Positions 25,598-36,400 of a DNA stretch of 64,000 bases are shown one piece after another (position 1 is the stretch's first letter; the number at the start of each line of letters is the position of its first letter). This DNA is from Dehalobacterium formicoaceticum. GTDB lineage: Bacteria > Bacillota > Dehalobacteriia > Dehalobacteriales > Dehalobacteriaceae. Below the pieces are notes generated by a model that was not told where the DNA came from, did not search any database, and saw only the letters and a program-made list of their open reading frames with translations. The stretch is taken from contig NZ_CP022121.1 of the NCBI RefSeq assembly GCF_002224645.1, forward strand, positions 3,192,501-3,256,500. The letters are read 5' to 3'. A program made the position numbers and the translations under genes.

Positions 25598-28120
25598 CTA
25601 TGCATCTGGCAGTAGCGAAGCATCAGACACCTTATCTTCATTGTATTTTTTCTTGAATTCACTCTTTACAGAATCCATCTCTTTATAAATCATATCTGCT
25701 AATTGCAGCCTATCTGCACTTATATGCTTTTGATGTAATTTTTCTAAAAGTTGTATTTTCACAGCATACCATTGCTTATCAATATATTTACTGGGAACTG
25801 TTTGAAGTAAGTCAAGCGCACCATCTAAGTCGTTGCCATAGTATCCAATGTATCTAGCTTTTATATTCGTAAGAATGAACTTTCTTTTTCCACGTAGCGT
25901 TTTCTCAAGTTTATCAATTATTTTGGTGCAATCTACTCCATGTGAAATTTTGTAGTTTAGAAGACATAACTGAGCATCAATTTGTCGACTATTATATTGC
26001 AAAGCACTCTCATAACACTCGATTGCCGTATCAGTTTCACCTATTTCATCATGTATACGACCTCGCCTGAACATAATTTGCGATGGTTCCTCGTTAAGAA
26101 CGGTTTCACTACTTATTAATTCAAGTGCTTCTTGCCCACGGCCCTCCTTCTGAAGTATTCTACATTCCAAAAGAATCACGAAAATGTTGGTATCATCAAT
26201 ATCTTTGGCTTTATTGATATTGTTCCGTGCTTGTTGCACATCGCCTAAATATAAATAGCATTCGGCCATTTCACGATAACTTGAAATGTATCTTTGCTTT
26301 TTTTGTAATGCAGTTCTAAAATATTGAAGTGCAGATTCGTAACGCTCCTGATATTTTTCAATTCGACCAAGAGAATTATAATAACGCGGGTTTTCGGAAT
26401 CGCATAATATCAAATCTTTAATTAACTTAGTAGCTTCGAGATATTTTTCAAATCTTATATAACATAAAGCTTTAATATACAACGCATCTAAACATTTATC
26501 AGATATTTCTAAGATATCATTCGCTGTTCGAAAAGCATCATCATATTCGCGATGATTATATTGATCCCACATTGCTTGGATAATTGTGCAAATCATTTCG
26601 CTTCTTAATCTGACAGCATCCTTTACTTTTCCATTCAGTGCTAATATGCGTATGGCTACTGGCAACAAGCGGAAATAATTACTAATATCAGACTCATAAT
26701 ATCTCATTTTTGCAATAATATAACTCTCTAATTCATTGCATCGTTCATTTCGTTTACTACTGTTAAATGCCAAATCATTATAATAATCTTCGACTATATG
26801 CTCTAATTTGTAACATCCCTCATCATCAATTTTTAATATTCCAGCAAAAAAGGCCTCATTTGTAAAATTTGATATTTGAGAAGCCGTATACTCCGTAAAT
26901 ACTTCAACATACTCGACATTTCTAAGCCTTGATTGCACTAATGCTATAATCTCCATGAAACTTATGCATTCATCGGAAATTTTTGCATAAGCAATCAGTT
27001 GTTTGGCTAATCCAATTTTCAGTTCGTTAACTTTATTTGGTTGTTTCAAATAGTAATTGTAGCCAAAATTAGATACTAGAAAAGCTCCCAACTTTGCTCC
27101 TAATGGATAGCCGCACATCGACTTGGCAAACTCTAAATTTTTTTCAACATCGTAACCATCAAAAGAGATAGACAGATTGTTTTTAATTATTGATGAAATA
27201 AACGAATCTTCCATACCCGTTATTCGAAGCTGTCTGATCGAGTCTTTAAATTGATAGGACAAATCAACATAACGTGACGAAGTCATTATGACTGGCATTG
27301 TTGCAAACATTTTTGTATTAACAATCAAGTCAATTATAAAATATAAGTCTGAATTTGGTTCACCATCTTCAGTAAGCCATCCTTTAATATCTTTCATAAT
27401 AACAAAGATATTCTTTGATGAAATAAATTCCAAAAAAAATCTTAGATTATCTTTTTGAAGCTTAAGAGTAATATTCTCATAAGGAATAGATTGGTTTGTG
27501 AGTTTAGACAACGCAATTACCAATTCACCCATTCCGGGAATTCTATCGAAATCTATTACAATGCTGCTATTATACTGTCCATATATCCACTCATTAGCTC
27601 TTTTGGCTAATGATGATTTCCCGATTCCTAATATGCCGTTAAGTATGATAAGCTTATATCCTGCTCGTGTCGTTGCTTCAATATCTCCGATCTCTTTAGT
27701 TCTATTCACAAAACTGTTAAGCGACGAAACGTTTGACTCTTGAGATAATACAATTTCACATATTTTTGTGGAAGCGCCATCCAAATCAGAACTATCAATA
27801 GTATCGTATTTATATGGTTGCAGTAATGCGGGCAATTCTGTTCGATCCAACATAAATATCATGAACTTACATTTATCAGACATCATCTTGACAAACGCAG
27901 CATTCAACTCCGCTTTAACCCAATTGGAATCAGCAGCATGTTTGCTCCAAAAAAGAACAAAATGCGTCGCGTTATTGATGCCATCATTGATCTTGTCTGG
28001 AATTTTCTCTCCATTTAATATATCAACTGCATCAAACCAAGTATTTTTATCACTCAACTTTTGATGAACCAGTTTAACTAAATCTTTATTAACGCTGGAA
28101 TGTGAAAGAAATACCTTCAT
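25598..28120 (-). CDS. TIR / P-loop NTPase (STAND-like) / TPR protein, likely antiphage sensor
   Basis: The 840-residue protein has three parts. An N-terminal TIR domain (about 1-125) begins KVFLSHSS and contains WVKAEL, whose Glu71 matches the catalytic Glu of NAD-cleaving TIR domains. A P-loop NTPase (about 130-450) has Walker A GILGIGKSS at 162-170. A TPR array lies in the last third (about 530-790; ALQYFRTALQKKQRYISSYR-type repeats). This is the build of STAND immune proteins: TPRs sense, the NTPase assembles, and TIR depletes NAD. The gene is clearly more AT-rich than its neighbours and has its own ribosome site (GGGGGGAAAAT) and terminator, so it looks like recently acquired cargo. No partner gene is obvious. 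Confidence 0.85.
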   Translation of the reverse strand: MKVFLSHSSVNKDLVKLVHQKLSDKNTWFDAVDILNGEKIPDKINDGINNATHFVLFWSKHAADSNWVKAELNAAFVKMMSDKCKFMIFMLDRTELPALLQPYKYDTIDSSDLDGASTKICEIVLSQESNVSSLNSFVNRTKEIGDIEATTRAGYKLIILNGILGIGKSSLAKRANEWIYGQYNSSIVIDFDRIPGMGELVIALSKLTNQSIPYENITLKLQKDNLRFFLEFISSKNIFVIMKDIKGWLTEDGEPNSDLYFIIDLIVNTKMFATMPVIMTSSRYVDLSYQFKDSIRQLRITGMEDSFISSIIKNNLSISFDGYDVEKNLEFAKSMCGYPLGAKLGAFLVSNFGYNYYLKQPNKVNELKIGLAKQLIAYAKISDECISFMEIIALVQSRLRNVEYVEVFTEYTASQISNFTNEAFFAGILKIDDEGCYKLEHIVEDYYNDLAFNSSKRNERCNELESYIIAKMRYYESDISNYFRLLPVAIRILALNGKVKDAVRLRSEMICTIIQAMWDQYNHREYDDAFRTANDILEISDKCLDALYIKALCYIRFEKYLEATKLIKDLILCDSENPRYYNSLGRIEKYQERYESALQYFRTALQKKQRYISSYREMAECYLYLGDVQQARNNINKAKDIDDTNIFVILLECRILQKEGRGQEALELISSETVLNEEPSQIMFRRGRIHDEIGETDTAIECYESALQYNSRQIDAQLCLLNYKISHGVDCTKIIDKLEKTLRGKRKFILTNIKARYIGYYGNDLDGALDLLQTVPSKYIDKQWYAVKIQLLEKLHQKHISADRLQLADMIYKEMDSVKSEFKKKYNEDKVSDASLLPDA

Positions 28121-28340
28121 ATTTTCCCCCCTAAAACATTTAACTCCATCTATCTCCTACTTCATCATGTTCTGTGAAACGAGACATTGATTGTTTTAAT
28201 ATTGCTACCTTCACTAAGCTGCTAATAAAATCGTTGCTGATATCAATCCCTCAAATCCGTTTCTTATTTCAAAAATTTCCTACCTGTTTTCTTCAACATA
28301 ATTTTTAGGTCCAATAATTATTTGCGCCATATATCGAAAT

Positions 28341-28658
28341 CTACCTCACTAACCACCCATAATCCTGCCTGCAATCAATAATATAGTCAATGTACACCGT
28401 CTGATCCTTGATTTGATACAGAATTAGGTACCATTTTTCAACGAACATCTTATGGTATTTATTGAGCGGTATAAATTCGGCAGTCAGAAATGGACAACGC
28501 TCCGGCATTTGATGAAGGGAGCGGACGGCGTCCATCAGATCGTTTTTCATCTTGCGGGCGGCGGAGGGACTTTTCTGCGCCAGAAAACGGACATGCCCCG
28601 CCAGCATCTGACGGGCACGGTCGGAAACAAGCACCTTATATTGAGGTTTCTTTTCCAT
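28341..28658 (-). CDS. RelE/ParE family toxin
   Basis: The 105-residue protein has the RelE/ParE fold pattern. It starts YKVLVSDRARQMLAGHVRFL, has an Ala-rich helix with QKSPSAARKMKNDL, then the conserved MPERCPFL and the strand YLILYQIKDQTVYIDYIIDCRQDY. RelE toxins cut mRNA on the ribosome, ParE toxins poison gyrase; sequence alone does not decide which. It overlaps the end of the antitoxin gene by 23 bases, the usual antitoxin-first order. It probably stabilises the element. Confidence 0.87.
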   Translation of the reverse strand: MEKKPQYKVLVSDRARQMLAGHVRFLAQKSPSAARKMKNDLMDAVRSLHQMPERCPFLTAEFIPLNKYHKMFVEKWYLILYQIKDQTVYIDYIIDCRQDYGWLVR

Positions 28659-28926
28659 GCTCTACCTCGTCAATAATGCTGTCCAGATAGCTGTCCAGTT
28701 CATCCGGCGTTGTTCCGGCGCGTCCAGCCAGACGGTCTTCCTCGACGGCCAGCAGTTCTTCTCGCAGCTTCAGCATTTTTTCACGGCGGGTAAACGCCTT
28801 TATATCCATCACCACGAGATCACCTTCGCCGTTTTTGGTAAGGTACACCGGCTCACCTGTAGACCTGCACAAATCCGCTATCTCATTATAGTTCTGTCGG
28901 ATGCTTGCGGACGGTTTAATCTGCAT
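28636..28926 (-). CDS. Phd/YefM family antitoxin
   Basis: The 96-residue protein has the Phd/YefM N-terminal DNA-binding fold (SASIRQNYNEIADLCRSTGE, then PVYLTKNGEGDLVVMDIKAF). A charged C-terminal helix (LREELLAVEEDRLAGRAGTT) would wrap the toxin. Such antitoxins also repress their own promoter. An AAGGAG ribosome site precedes the ATG. It overlaps the RelE-type toxin gene. Confidence 0.87.
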   Translation of the reverse strand: MQIKPSASIRQNYNEIADLCRSTGEPVYLTKNGEGDLVVMDIKAFTRREKMLKLREELLAVEEDRLAGRAGTTPDELDSYLDSIIDEVEHGKETSI

Positions 28927-29009
28927 GGCATCAACTCCTTATAGTAAAATTCTAACCATATTATAATTCCTTCATGCTATGGAATCAACCAGCAATTTCG
29001 TTAAAGCGG

Positions 29010-29966
29010 TTAAAGCCTTTCAATTTCCTGCGGCCTTCTTATCCCCAACGTTATTTTCAAATAGTCGTTGTAATCCTTCCCGCGTTGGGACGGCTCGTCG
29101 GTAATGGCGTAGGTGAAGGGAAGGAGAGCCTTGATGGTCTCCGCCGCCAGCCTTCCCGGTGCGTCGCTGTCCAGATGCAGGGCAATTTCAGTTATTTGCG
29201 GGTAATCCTTGAGGTACTGCATCAAAGCGGCGGGCGGGGTACTTTCCTCAATATTTTTTTTCGGCTGGTAAATACCCGCCAGGGAGAGGCAGTTTTCTCG
29301 CCGCCAATCCCTGCCGGAAAGCAGCTCTAATGTGCCGTAGGACAAAAGGTCAATGGCGCTTTCAAACAAATGCAGCTTTGTGGAATTATTCCTTGCCGGA
29401 ATGGAGAAGGAAAAGTGCTTGTCGCTGCCGCTTACGTCCCCCATAAACCGGCTGCCGGATGTGCCCCGGAGCGTACCGTAGCGGGGAAGGCCTTGCCGGT
29501 CGAAGCCGACAAAGACCGCGTTGTGCCGGTAGCGGCTTTCATACAGTCTTCCGGTTTGGATGCAGTAATCAATCAAGGTGCTGTGTATGCCGCGCCCGGT
29601 GAGATAGGCAATCACGCGGTCATTGTTTTCATTTTTCTCCGGCAAAAGCAGCTTTCTTGGCTCGGCGGGTTCTCGTGCCTTTGACGGAATAGGCGGCGCG
29701 ATGGCCGCCTGTCCGTCTATCCGAAGCACTGCTTCGGGGAGCGTCATTCCCCGCACCTTGATAAGATAATCCAGGGCGGAGCGCCCGCCGATGCCGCGGG
29801 ACCACCAGTTCCATTTCCCGTTGGAAATTTTCAGGCTGTCATGGCTGCGGGTGGTATAGACGTTGCCGGAAAAGGGAACCAGTTCCTGCGGTTCGTAGTG
29901 CTGTAAATAAGTCAGCAGATCCATCTGTTTTGCGCGCTCGATCTGTTCCGGGGCCACATAGGGCAT
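29010..29966 (-). CDS. Toprim-domain primase-like protein (DUF3991)
   Basis: The 318-residue protein starts with a DUF3991-like region (about 1-110; SRDSLKISNGKWNWWSRGIG-like HDSLKISNGKWNWWSRGIGG, then ALDYLIKVRGMTLPEAV). A Toprim domain at about 195-300 has the Glu strand LHLFESAIDLLSYGTL and the acidic ALHLDSDAPG motif. These proteins are ICE or plasmid primase-like enzymes for complementary-strand synthesis. The ATG at 29966 follows GGAGGTGATAGAT; the GTG overlapping the ribosome site is rejected. It lies downstream of the large helicase-methylase gene. Confidence 0.85.
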   Translation of the reverse strand: MPYVAPEQIERAKQMDLLTYLQHYEPQELVPFSGNVYTTRSHDSLKISNGKWNWWSRGIGGRSALDYLIKVRGMTLPEAVLRIDGQAAIAPPIPSKAREPAEPRKLLLPEKNENNDRVIAYLTGRGIHSTLIDYCIQTGRLYESRYRHNAVFVGFDRQGLPRYGTLRGTSGSRFMGDVSGSDKHFSFSIPARNNSTKLHLFESAIDLLSYGTLELLSGRDWRRENCLSLAGIYQPKKNIEESTPPAALMQYLKDYPQITEIALHLDSDAPGRLAAETIKALLPFTYAITDEPSQRGKDYNDYLKITLGIRRPQEIERL

Positions 29967-30040
29967 ATCTATCACCTCCGAACGTGAAAAAGCACCGGAT
30001 GGTACTCCGATGCTTTCTCATGAAAATTTTGCAGGCACGG

Positions 30041-30370
30041 CTATATTGCGCCGATTTTTTTAAGATAGGAAAATCCGTCCGTATGCCCGCGAAAATAAAG
30101 CTGCATACGCTCCATGTCCTCCATGCGGGTCGCTATCTCCAGATAGTCCGTAAGGCTTTTATGTTCTTCCGCGCTTAGAGCAATTGGCCCTTCACCCTCT
30201 AGGACAGCCGGAATGAAAGGGGACTGCTCTATGAGTGCCTTTTTTCTTTGATGGAGTTGTCCATACTCGTCATTGTTGTGCAGCAGGTCAATGACGGTAT
30301 CGCTGTCAATTTCGGGGAATAACGCCGTAATCCGTTCCGGCAGGGTCTGGAATATAAAAGGTTCGTTCAT
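30041..30370 (-). CDS. Conserved ICE protein, DUF6664-like
   Basis: The 109-residue helical acidic protein (MNEPFIFQTLPERITALFPE) resembles small proteins usually found between the LtrC-like helicase gene and the Toprim gene in Tn1549-type elements, probably DUF6664. Function unknown. A strong AAGGAGG precedes the ATG. Confidence 0.6.
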   Translation of the reverse strand: MNEPFIFQTLPERITALFPEIDSDTVIDLLHNNDEYGQLHQRKKALIEQSPFIPAVLEGEGPIALSAEEHKSLTDYLEIATRMEDMERMQLYFRGHTDGFSYLKKIGAI

Positions 30371-30451
30371 CCCGCGCCTCCTTCCTGGTTTTTTGTTTAA
30401 CTGTAATCCTGGGAAAATAGAAAGTCAAAACTGCTAAAGCGGATTCAGCCA

Positions 30452-33400
30452 TTACCGTTCATAGCCCACGGCCTTTTTTTCGGGGATATCCAGGTCCTCG
30501 TCCGGTTGGTCGTCCATGATTTCGTTTTCCGCCTTGTCCATATTCAGCAGGATGTTCAGTTCATGCAGCCGTGCAGATTTGCTTTGCAGCTCCTGCTCCT
30601 TCTCAAAGGGGACGTCAATTTCTTTCTTGGCCGTTTCCATCTGTTGGCGGAGGGTTTTTAGCTGTTCCCGGCAATATTCCAGTTCCAATGGTATATCGGC
30701 CAGGACGTTGTTGAGTCTGGTGATGTTACCGTGAACGTCCGTACCCAATGACACCGTATGGCTGAGAGCCCCCCGCAAGGTGATCTGATACTGCTTGTTG
30801 AAGCTGTCGAAGGAAAACAGCATTGGAAAGCCCATGTAGCTGCCCAACTCCCGCGGCTCCGGCGAAGTCATGGCTTTGCAGGCTTCCAGGATGGCCGTCC
30901 CCGCCTTGGCCTTTTCGGTGTAGGTGATGTCTTTGACCGTCATGCCCGCGAATTTGCTTTCCTCGGCCTTCTCCCCGGCGGGTTCCTTTGTGCTGCACTT
31001 TTCATACAGGGCAATGTCCTTCTCATAGCCCGCAATGCGTTCCTCAGTGGATTTGATCTGCTTTGGTAAATGCTTGAGCAATCTGTCCTCCAGTGCATAC
31101 CGCTGGCTTAGATGGTTGGCTTTTAGGAGCTTCAACTTGGAAACTTGGATGTCTAAATCCATCTTCTCCTTGATGAGCGGGTTGCCCGTCGCCAGCGCCT
31201 TGACTTCTGCGTAGGAAAGCGACGTTTCGTCAATGTCCTCGGCGCTTCTCACGGGGGATTTGCTGGTCATAATCTGGCTGATAAACCGTTGCTTGTTCTC
31301 CAATATCTGATACAAATAAGCGTCAAAAGTGTTTTCCGTGACATACCGGAAGATGTGTACCTCGTCGTTTTTGTTGCCTTGCCGGACAATCCTGCCGCTG
31401 CGCTGCTCCAAATCCCTTGGCCGCCAGGGGCAGTCCAGATCGTGGAGCGCAACCAGGCGGTCCTGGACATTGGTGCCCGCGCCCATCTTAAAGGTGGAGC
31501 CCAACAGGGCGCGTACCTGTCCCGTGCGCACCCTGGCAAACAACTCCTTTTTGCGGGTTTCCGTGTTGGCCTCATGGATGAAAGCCACCTCGTCGGCGGG
31601 AACGCCGCGCGCTATGAGCTTTTGGCGCACATCGTCGTAGACGTTGAAATTCCCGTCGTTCTTGGGGGTGGACAGGTCGCAGAACACAAGCTGCGTCAGC
31701 TTTTTATCGCGGTGATCCCGCCAGAAGCGAAAGATATTATCCACGCAGGCGTTCACCTTGCTTTCTTCATGATCGGGCAGCATGGGGTTGGCCAGGCGCT
31801 GGTCAAGGGCCAGCTTGCGGCCGTCGTTGGTAATTTTCAGCATGTTGTCTTCGTGTGGCTCCACCATCCGGTTGCGCACCCTTTCGGCGCGCTCGCCAAG
31901 CTCGGCCACCATGTCCTGCTGAAACTCGCTGGGCTTGACAGCCACGTTGTGATAATTGGCTTTGGGTACGGGGAGGTCCAGCATATCCGCCGTTTTGATG
32001 TCCGCTACCTCTTTAAACATGCTCATGAGTTCAGGCAGATTGTAAAACCGGGCAAAACGTGTTTTGGCCCGGTAGCCCGTGCCCTCCGGCGCAAGTTCGA
32101 TGGCGGTCACGGTTTCCCCGAAGGTGGAGGCCCAGCAGTCGAAATGCTGTAAGCCGTTTCGCCGCAGGGTTTCATATTGCAGATACCGCTGCATGGTGTA
32201 CATCTCGGTCATGGAGTTGGAAATGGGCGTCCCCGTGGCAAAGACGATGCCGCGGCCTTCCGTCAGTTCGTCCAGGTAGCGGCATTTGGCAAACAGGTCG
32301 CTGGATTTCTGTGCCTCGGTCTGGGCCAGGCCCGCCACGTTCCTCATCTTGGTGTAGAGAAACAGGTTTTTGTAAAAGTCCGCTTCATCCACGAACAACC
32401 GGTCAACGCCCAATTCCTCGAAGGTCACAACATCGTCTTTGCGGCTGGTGTCGTTGAGCTTTTTCAGCTTTAATTCCAGGGTCTTTTTGGTCTTTTCAAG
32501 CTGCTTGATGGCGTAGCGTTCCCCTTTAGCCGTCTTGATTTCCTGTATGCCATCGGTGATTTCCCATATTTGCTCCTGCAATTGGCGCTTTTGACGCTCT
32601 GCGGAAATGGGGATTTTCTCGAACTGGCTATGCCCGATGATCACCGCGTCGTAGTCGCCGGTGGCGATGCGGGCGCAAAACTTCTTGCGGTTCTTGGTTT
32701 CAAAGTCCTTTTTGGTGGCCACAAGGATATTGGCGGAAGGATAAAGCTGCAAAAACTCTCCGGCCCATTGCTCGGTCAGATGGTTGGGCACGACGAACAT
32801 GCTTTTGTTGCACAGCCCCAAATGCTTGCCTTCCATTGCCGCCGCCGCCATCTCGTAGGTTTTTCCCCCACCGACGCAATGGGCCAAAAGGGTATTCCCG
32901 CCGTAAAGGATATGAGCCACCGCGTCCACCTGATGCTGGCGCAGGGTAATTTCCGGGTTCATGCCGGTAAAGCGGATATGGCTGCCGTCGTATTCGCGAG
33001 GACGGATGGCGTTGAAGCGGTCGTTGTAGATTCTTGTCAGCCGTTCCCGGCGCTGGGGGTCTTTCCATATCCAATCCCGGAACGCTTCCTTAATGGCCTC
33101 CTGCTTCTGCTGGGCGATGGCGGTTTCCTTTTTGTTCAGAACCCGCTTTTCAACGTTATCCTCGTAGACCGTATCAAAGATGCGCACGTCTTTGAGATTC
33201 AATGTTTCCTCGATGATCTTGTAGGCATTGATGCGTTTGGTGCCGTAGGTGACGTTGGCCTTGATGTTGTCGCTGCGGTCGTCATTCTTGCCCTTGACGT
33301 TCCAGTTGGCGGTATAATTGGAATACAGCACGTCGATATACCGCTGGTACATATACGGCGTTTCCAATAGTTCAAACATAAATTCCTTGACCACATCTGG

Positions 33401-36400
33401 GGGCAGCCAGGTCGCACCCAAACGCACGTCGATTTCAGAAGCGGAAAGGTCTTTCGGCTGCACCGCTTCCAGCGCCTTGATGTTGACCGCGATCTTTTCC
33501 GTCTGTTCGGGGGGCAGGATTTTGGCCAGTTCCTGCACCTGCTTGAGCTTTTCCCGTACATTGCCGGACAGGTAAGCGTCCGCCGTGACATAGGGGAAAG
33601 ATTCCACATGGAAAAAGGCGCGGGGGGCGTTTTCCGGCTCCGCCTTCCCGAAGTCGCGGAAGATCACGCCCTGCAGGTCGTTGGCAAGCTGTTCTTCGGA
33701 TAATCCAGTCAATGATTGCATGAGACCTAAGTCCACGCAGGCTTTTTCCGCGATGGAAATGGCCAGGGCTTCCGCGGCGGTATCCACATGGGTAACGGTG
33801 GCGCGCTGCCGGATGGTGCGCTTGCTGAACATGTCCGCCTTACGCTCCATCTCGCCGTTTTCGTCCAGCACCTCCAAAGAACAGAGCAGGCAATAGGCGC
33901 TGTCATCCGAAAAAGCCATGCTGTTGCCCCGGCTGTTGATCAGGCCGTATTTGGCGGTAAAGGCGTCATATAGACGGTTCAGCTTGCGCTGCTGCTGCAA
34001 AATGGCCTCGTCGCCGTAATCCTCGGTCTGGTATTCAATCAGGCCGCGGACGCAGTCCCGCAGCCCGATCATGCCCTTGATGCGGCCCTGGGCCGTGACG
34101 GAGGTTTCCAACCGGTTCATCCGGCTGTTTTCCCGGAAGTAGATTTGGCCGTCCACCAGGCAATAGCTGAAATTACGGACGCTGGGGTCTGCCGGGATGG
34201 AAGTATCCGCATCTTCGCTGATGTCGTCGATTTCATACTCGGTGATTTCCGCATGGATGTTTTCCAGCGCCTCGCGGAGAAGCTCGGCAAGATCGGCGTC
34301 CTCATGGGGCAGGCACGTACATTCCTGCCGTCCGTATTGTGTATTTTCCTCAGTGAGTTGTCCCAAAATCATATCGGGATTTTGGATGAAATAGCTGTTG
34401 ACGGTGAAACCTTCGGGGGTTTTGTCGAGATGCACCCAATCAGGCTCAATGTCTATCACACGGTCGCGCCTTTGCAGGAAGATGATGTCCGCCACGACCT
34501 CTGTGCCGGCGTTTTTCAAAAATGCGTTGTTCGGGAGCCTTACAGCGCCCAAAAACTCCGCCCGCTGCGCGATGTACTTTCGGATTTCAGGATTTTGCTT
34601 ATCCAGCGTACCGCTGCTTGTAATAAATGCCACTATGCCGCCCGGACGTACCTTATCTAAGGTCTTGGCGAAGAAATAGTCATGGATGAGGAAATGATGC
34701 TTGTCATATTTTTTGTCAGCTACGCCATAGTTGCCGAAAGGCACGTTGCCGACGGCCAAGTCGAAGAAGCTGTCGGGCAGATTAGTTTCCTCAAAGCCCT
34801 GGACGGCGATGTTGGCATTTTGATAGAGCTGCCTGGCGATCCGGCCTGTGATGCCGTCCAGCTCCACGCCGTAGAGCTTGGAGTTTTTCATGCTCTCCGG
34901 CACCAGGCCGAAGAAGTTGCCGATGCCGCAGGAAGGCTCCAGAATGTTGCCGGTCTGAAAGCCCATGTTTTCCAAACAGGTGTAAATCGCTTTAATAACA
35001 GTGGGCGACGTGTAGTGGGCGTTTAAGGTGGAAGCCCGCGCGGAATTGTATTCGTCCTCGTCCAGCAATTCCTTCAGTTCACCGTATTCCTTTGCCCACT
35101 GGAGGTTGGCTTCGTCAAAGGCTTGCGGCAGGCCGCCCCATCCGACATACTTTGCCAAGAACTCCTGTTCTTCCGGGGTGGCCAGCCGGTTTTCTTTCTC
35201 CAGTTGGTTGAGCAGACGGATGGCCGCAACATTCCAGCCGTATTTGGTCTTTTGGCCGCCGTGCCCCAATTCATCGTCGGTGATATGGAAATTGACGCGG
35301 GGCTGCTTCGGTTTTTCCGGCACAAGGTCAAGGCGGACTTTGGTTACTTCGCCGCCCTGTACCTTTTGCCAGACGGGTCCCGTCTGCTGCTTCAAAATGC
35401 CGCGCACGAAGCCAACCCTCTCCCGGCGGAAGATGGGGAAGCCCACGCCGTTTTGGAAGGTGATGTCCCGCAGGCTGACCGTTCCGGCTTCCTCGTCAAT
35501 CGTGTCAATGGAAAAGCGGCGGCCGTCGATGGACAATTCTAGGCCCACGGCTATTTCTTTTTCGGCTGGTTGCTTTTCCGTTTCCCCGGCTTGAGCCTTC
35601 GGCAGCTCCGGGTCCAATTCCACATCGGATTTTTCGCCCTCGCGGCTGCTGTCGATAGTGACGGTATGCCCCTGGTGGGTGACGGTAATATCGTCGGTTT
35701 GCCGCGCCCACTCCGGCGCGTCGGGGTCGTCGGCGTGGATGGTCACCAGGTCGCGGGGTTCCGTCAGGTAATCCTGGTAGGTCCGCTGGAACACGTCCTC
35801 CTGGAGCCATTCCCGAAACTGCGGCAGGGTGGCGTAGGCTTCGTAAAAGTCCGGGTGTTCCTCCCGCATGGAAAGAATGATGCTGTCAAGGGCTCTATCT
35901 AATTCCTGTTTGGCGCTGTCCGGGTCGGTGTCCCTGTCCCGCAGGTAGGGATATATCTCATCTTTTCGCACCCTGTCGATAACCTGGGGCAGATATTCCA
36001 GGTACAGCGTGCGGGCTAACGGTTTTTCCGTTTTTTCTTCGGCTGGTTGCTCCGGAGCTTCCCCGGCTGTTATAAGATGGTCGTTGAGCGGGTTTTCCCG
36101 CAGCATCCGCTCAAAGTCGCTCCGCGCAAGTTCCTTGCCGAACAGCGGGAAGCTTATGTCCCGCAGATGCACGGTGCTGTCGTCAAAGGAAAAAATCTCA
36201 TATTCATCCGCGCCAAGATAAACGGTGTCGCCAAGAGAAAAAGCATACTGCGTATTTTCCCGTGCTGGCGGCTCCGGTGTGGCGGGGGGAGGCTCTCGGT
36301 TCAGGATTTCCCGGGCGTGGGCTTCCTCGGCAAGCTGCTGGCTGCGTTCCTCCATCTGCTGTTGGTAGGCGGGGAGATGTTCCTTTTCTTTGTTGTTCAA

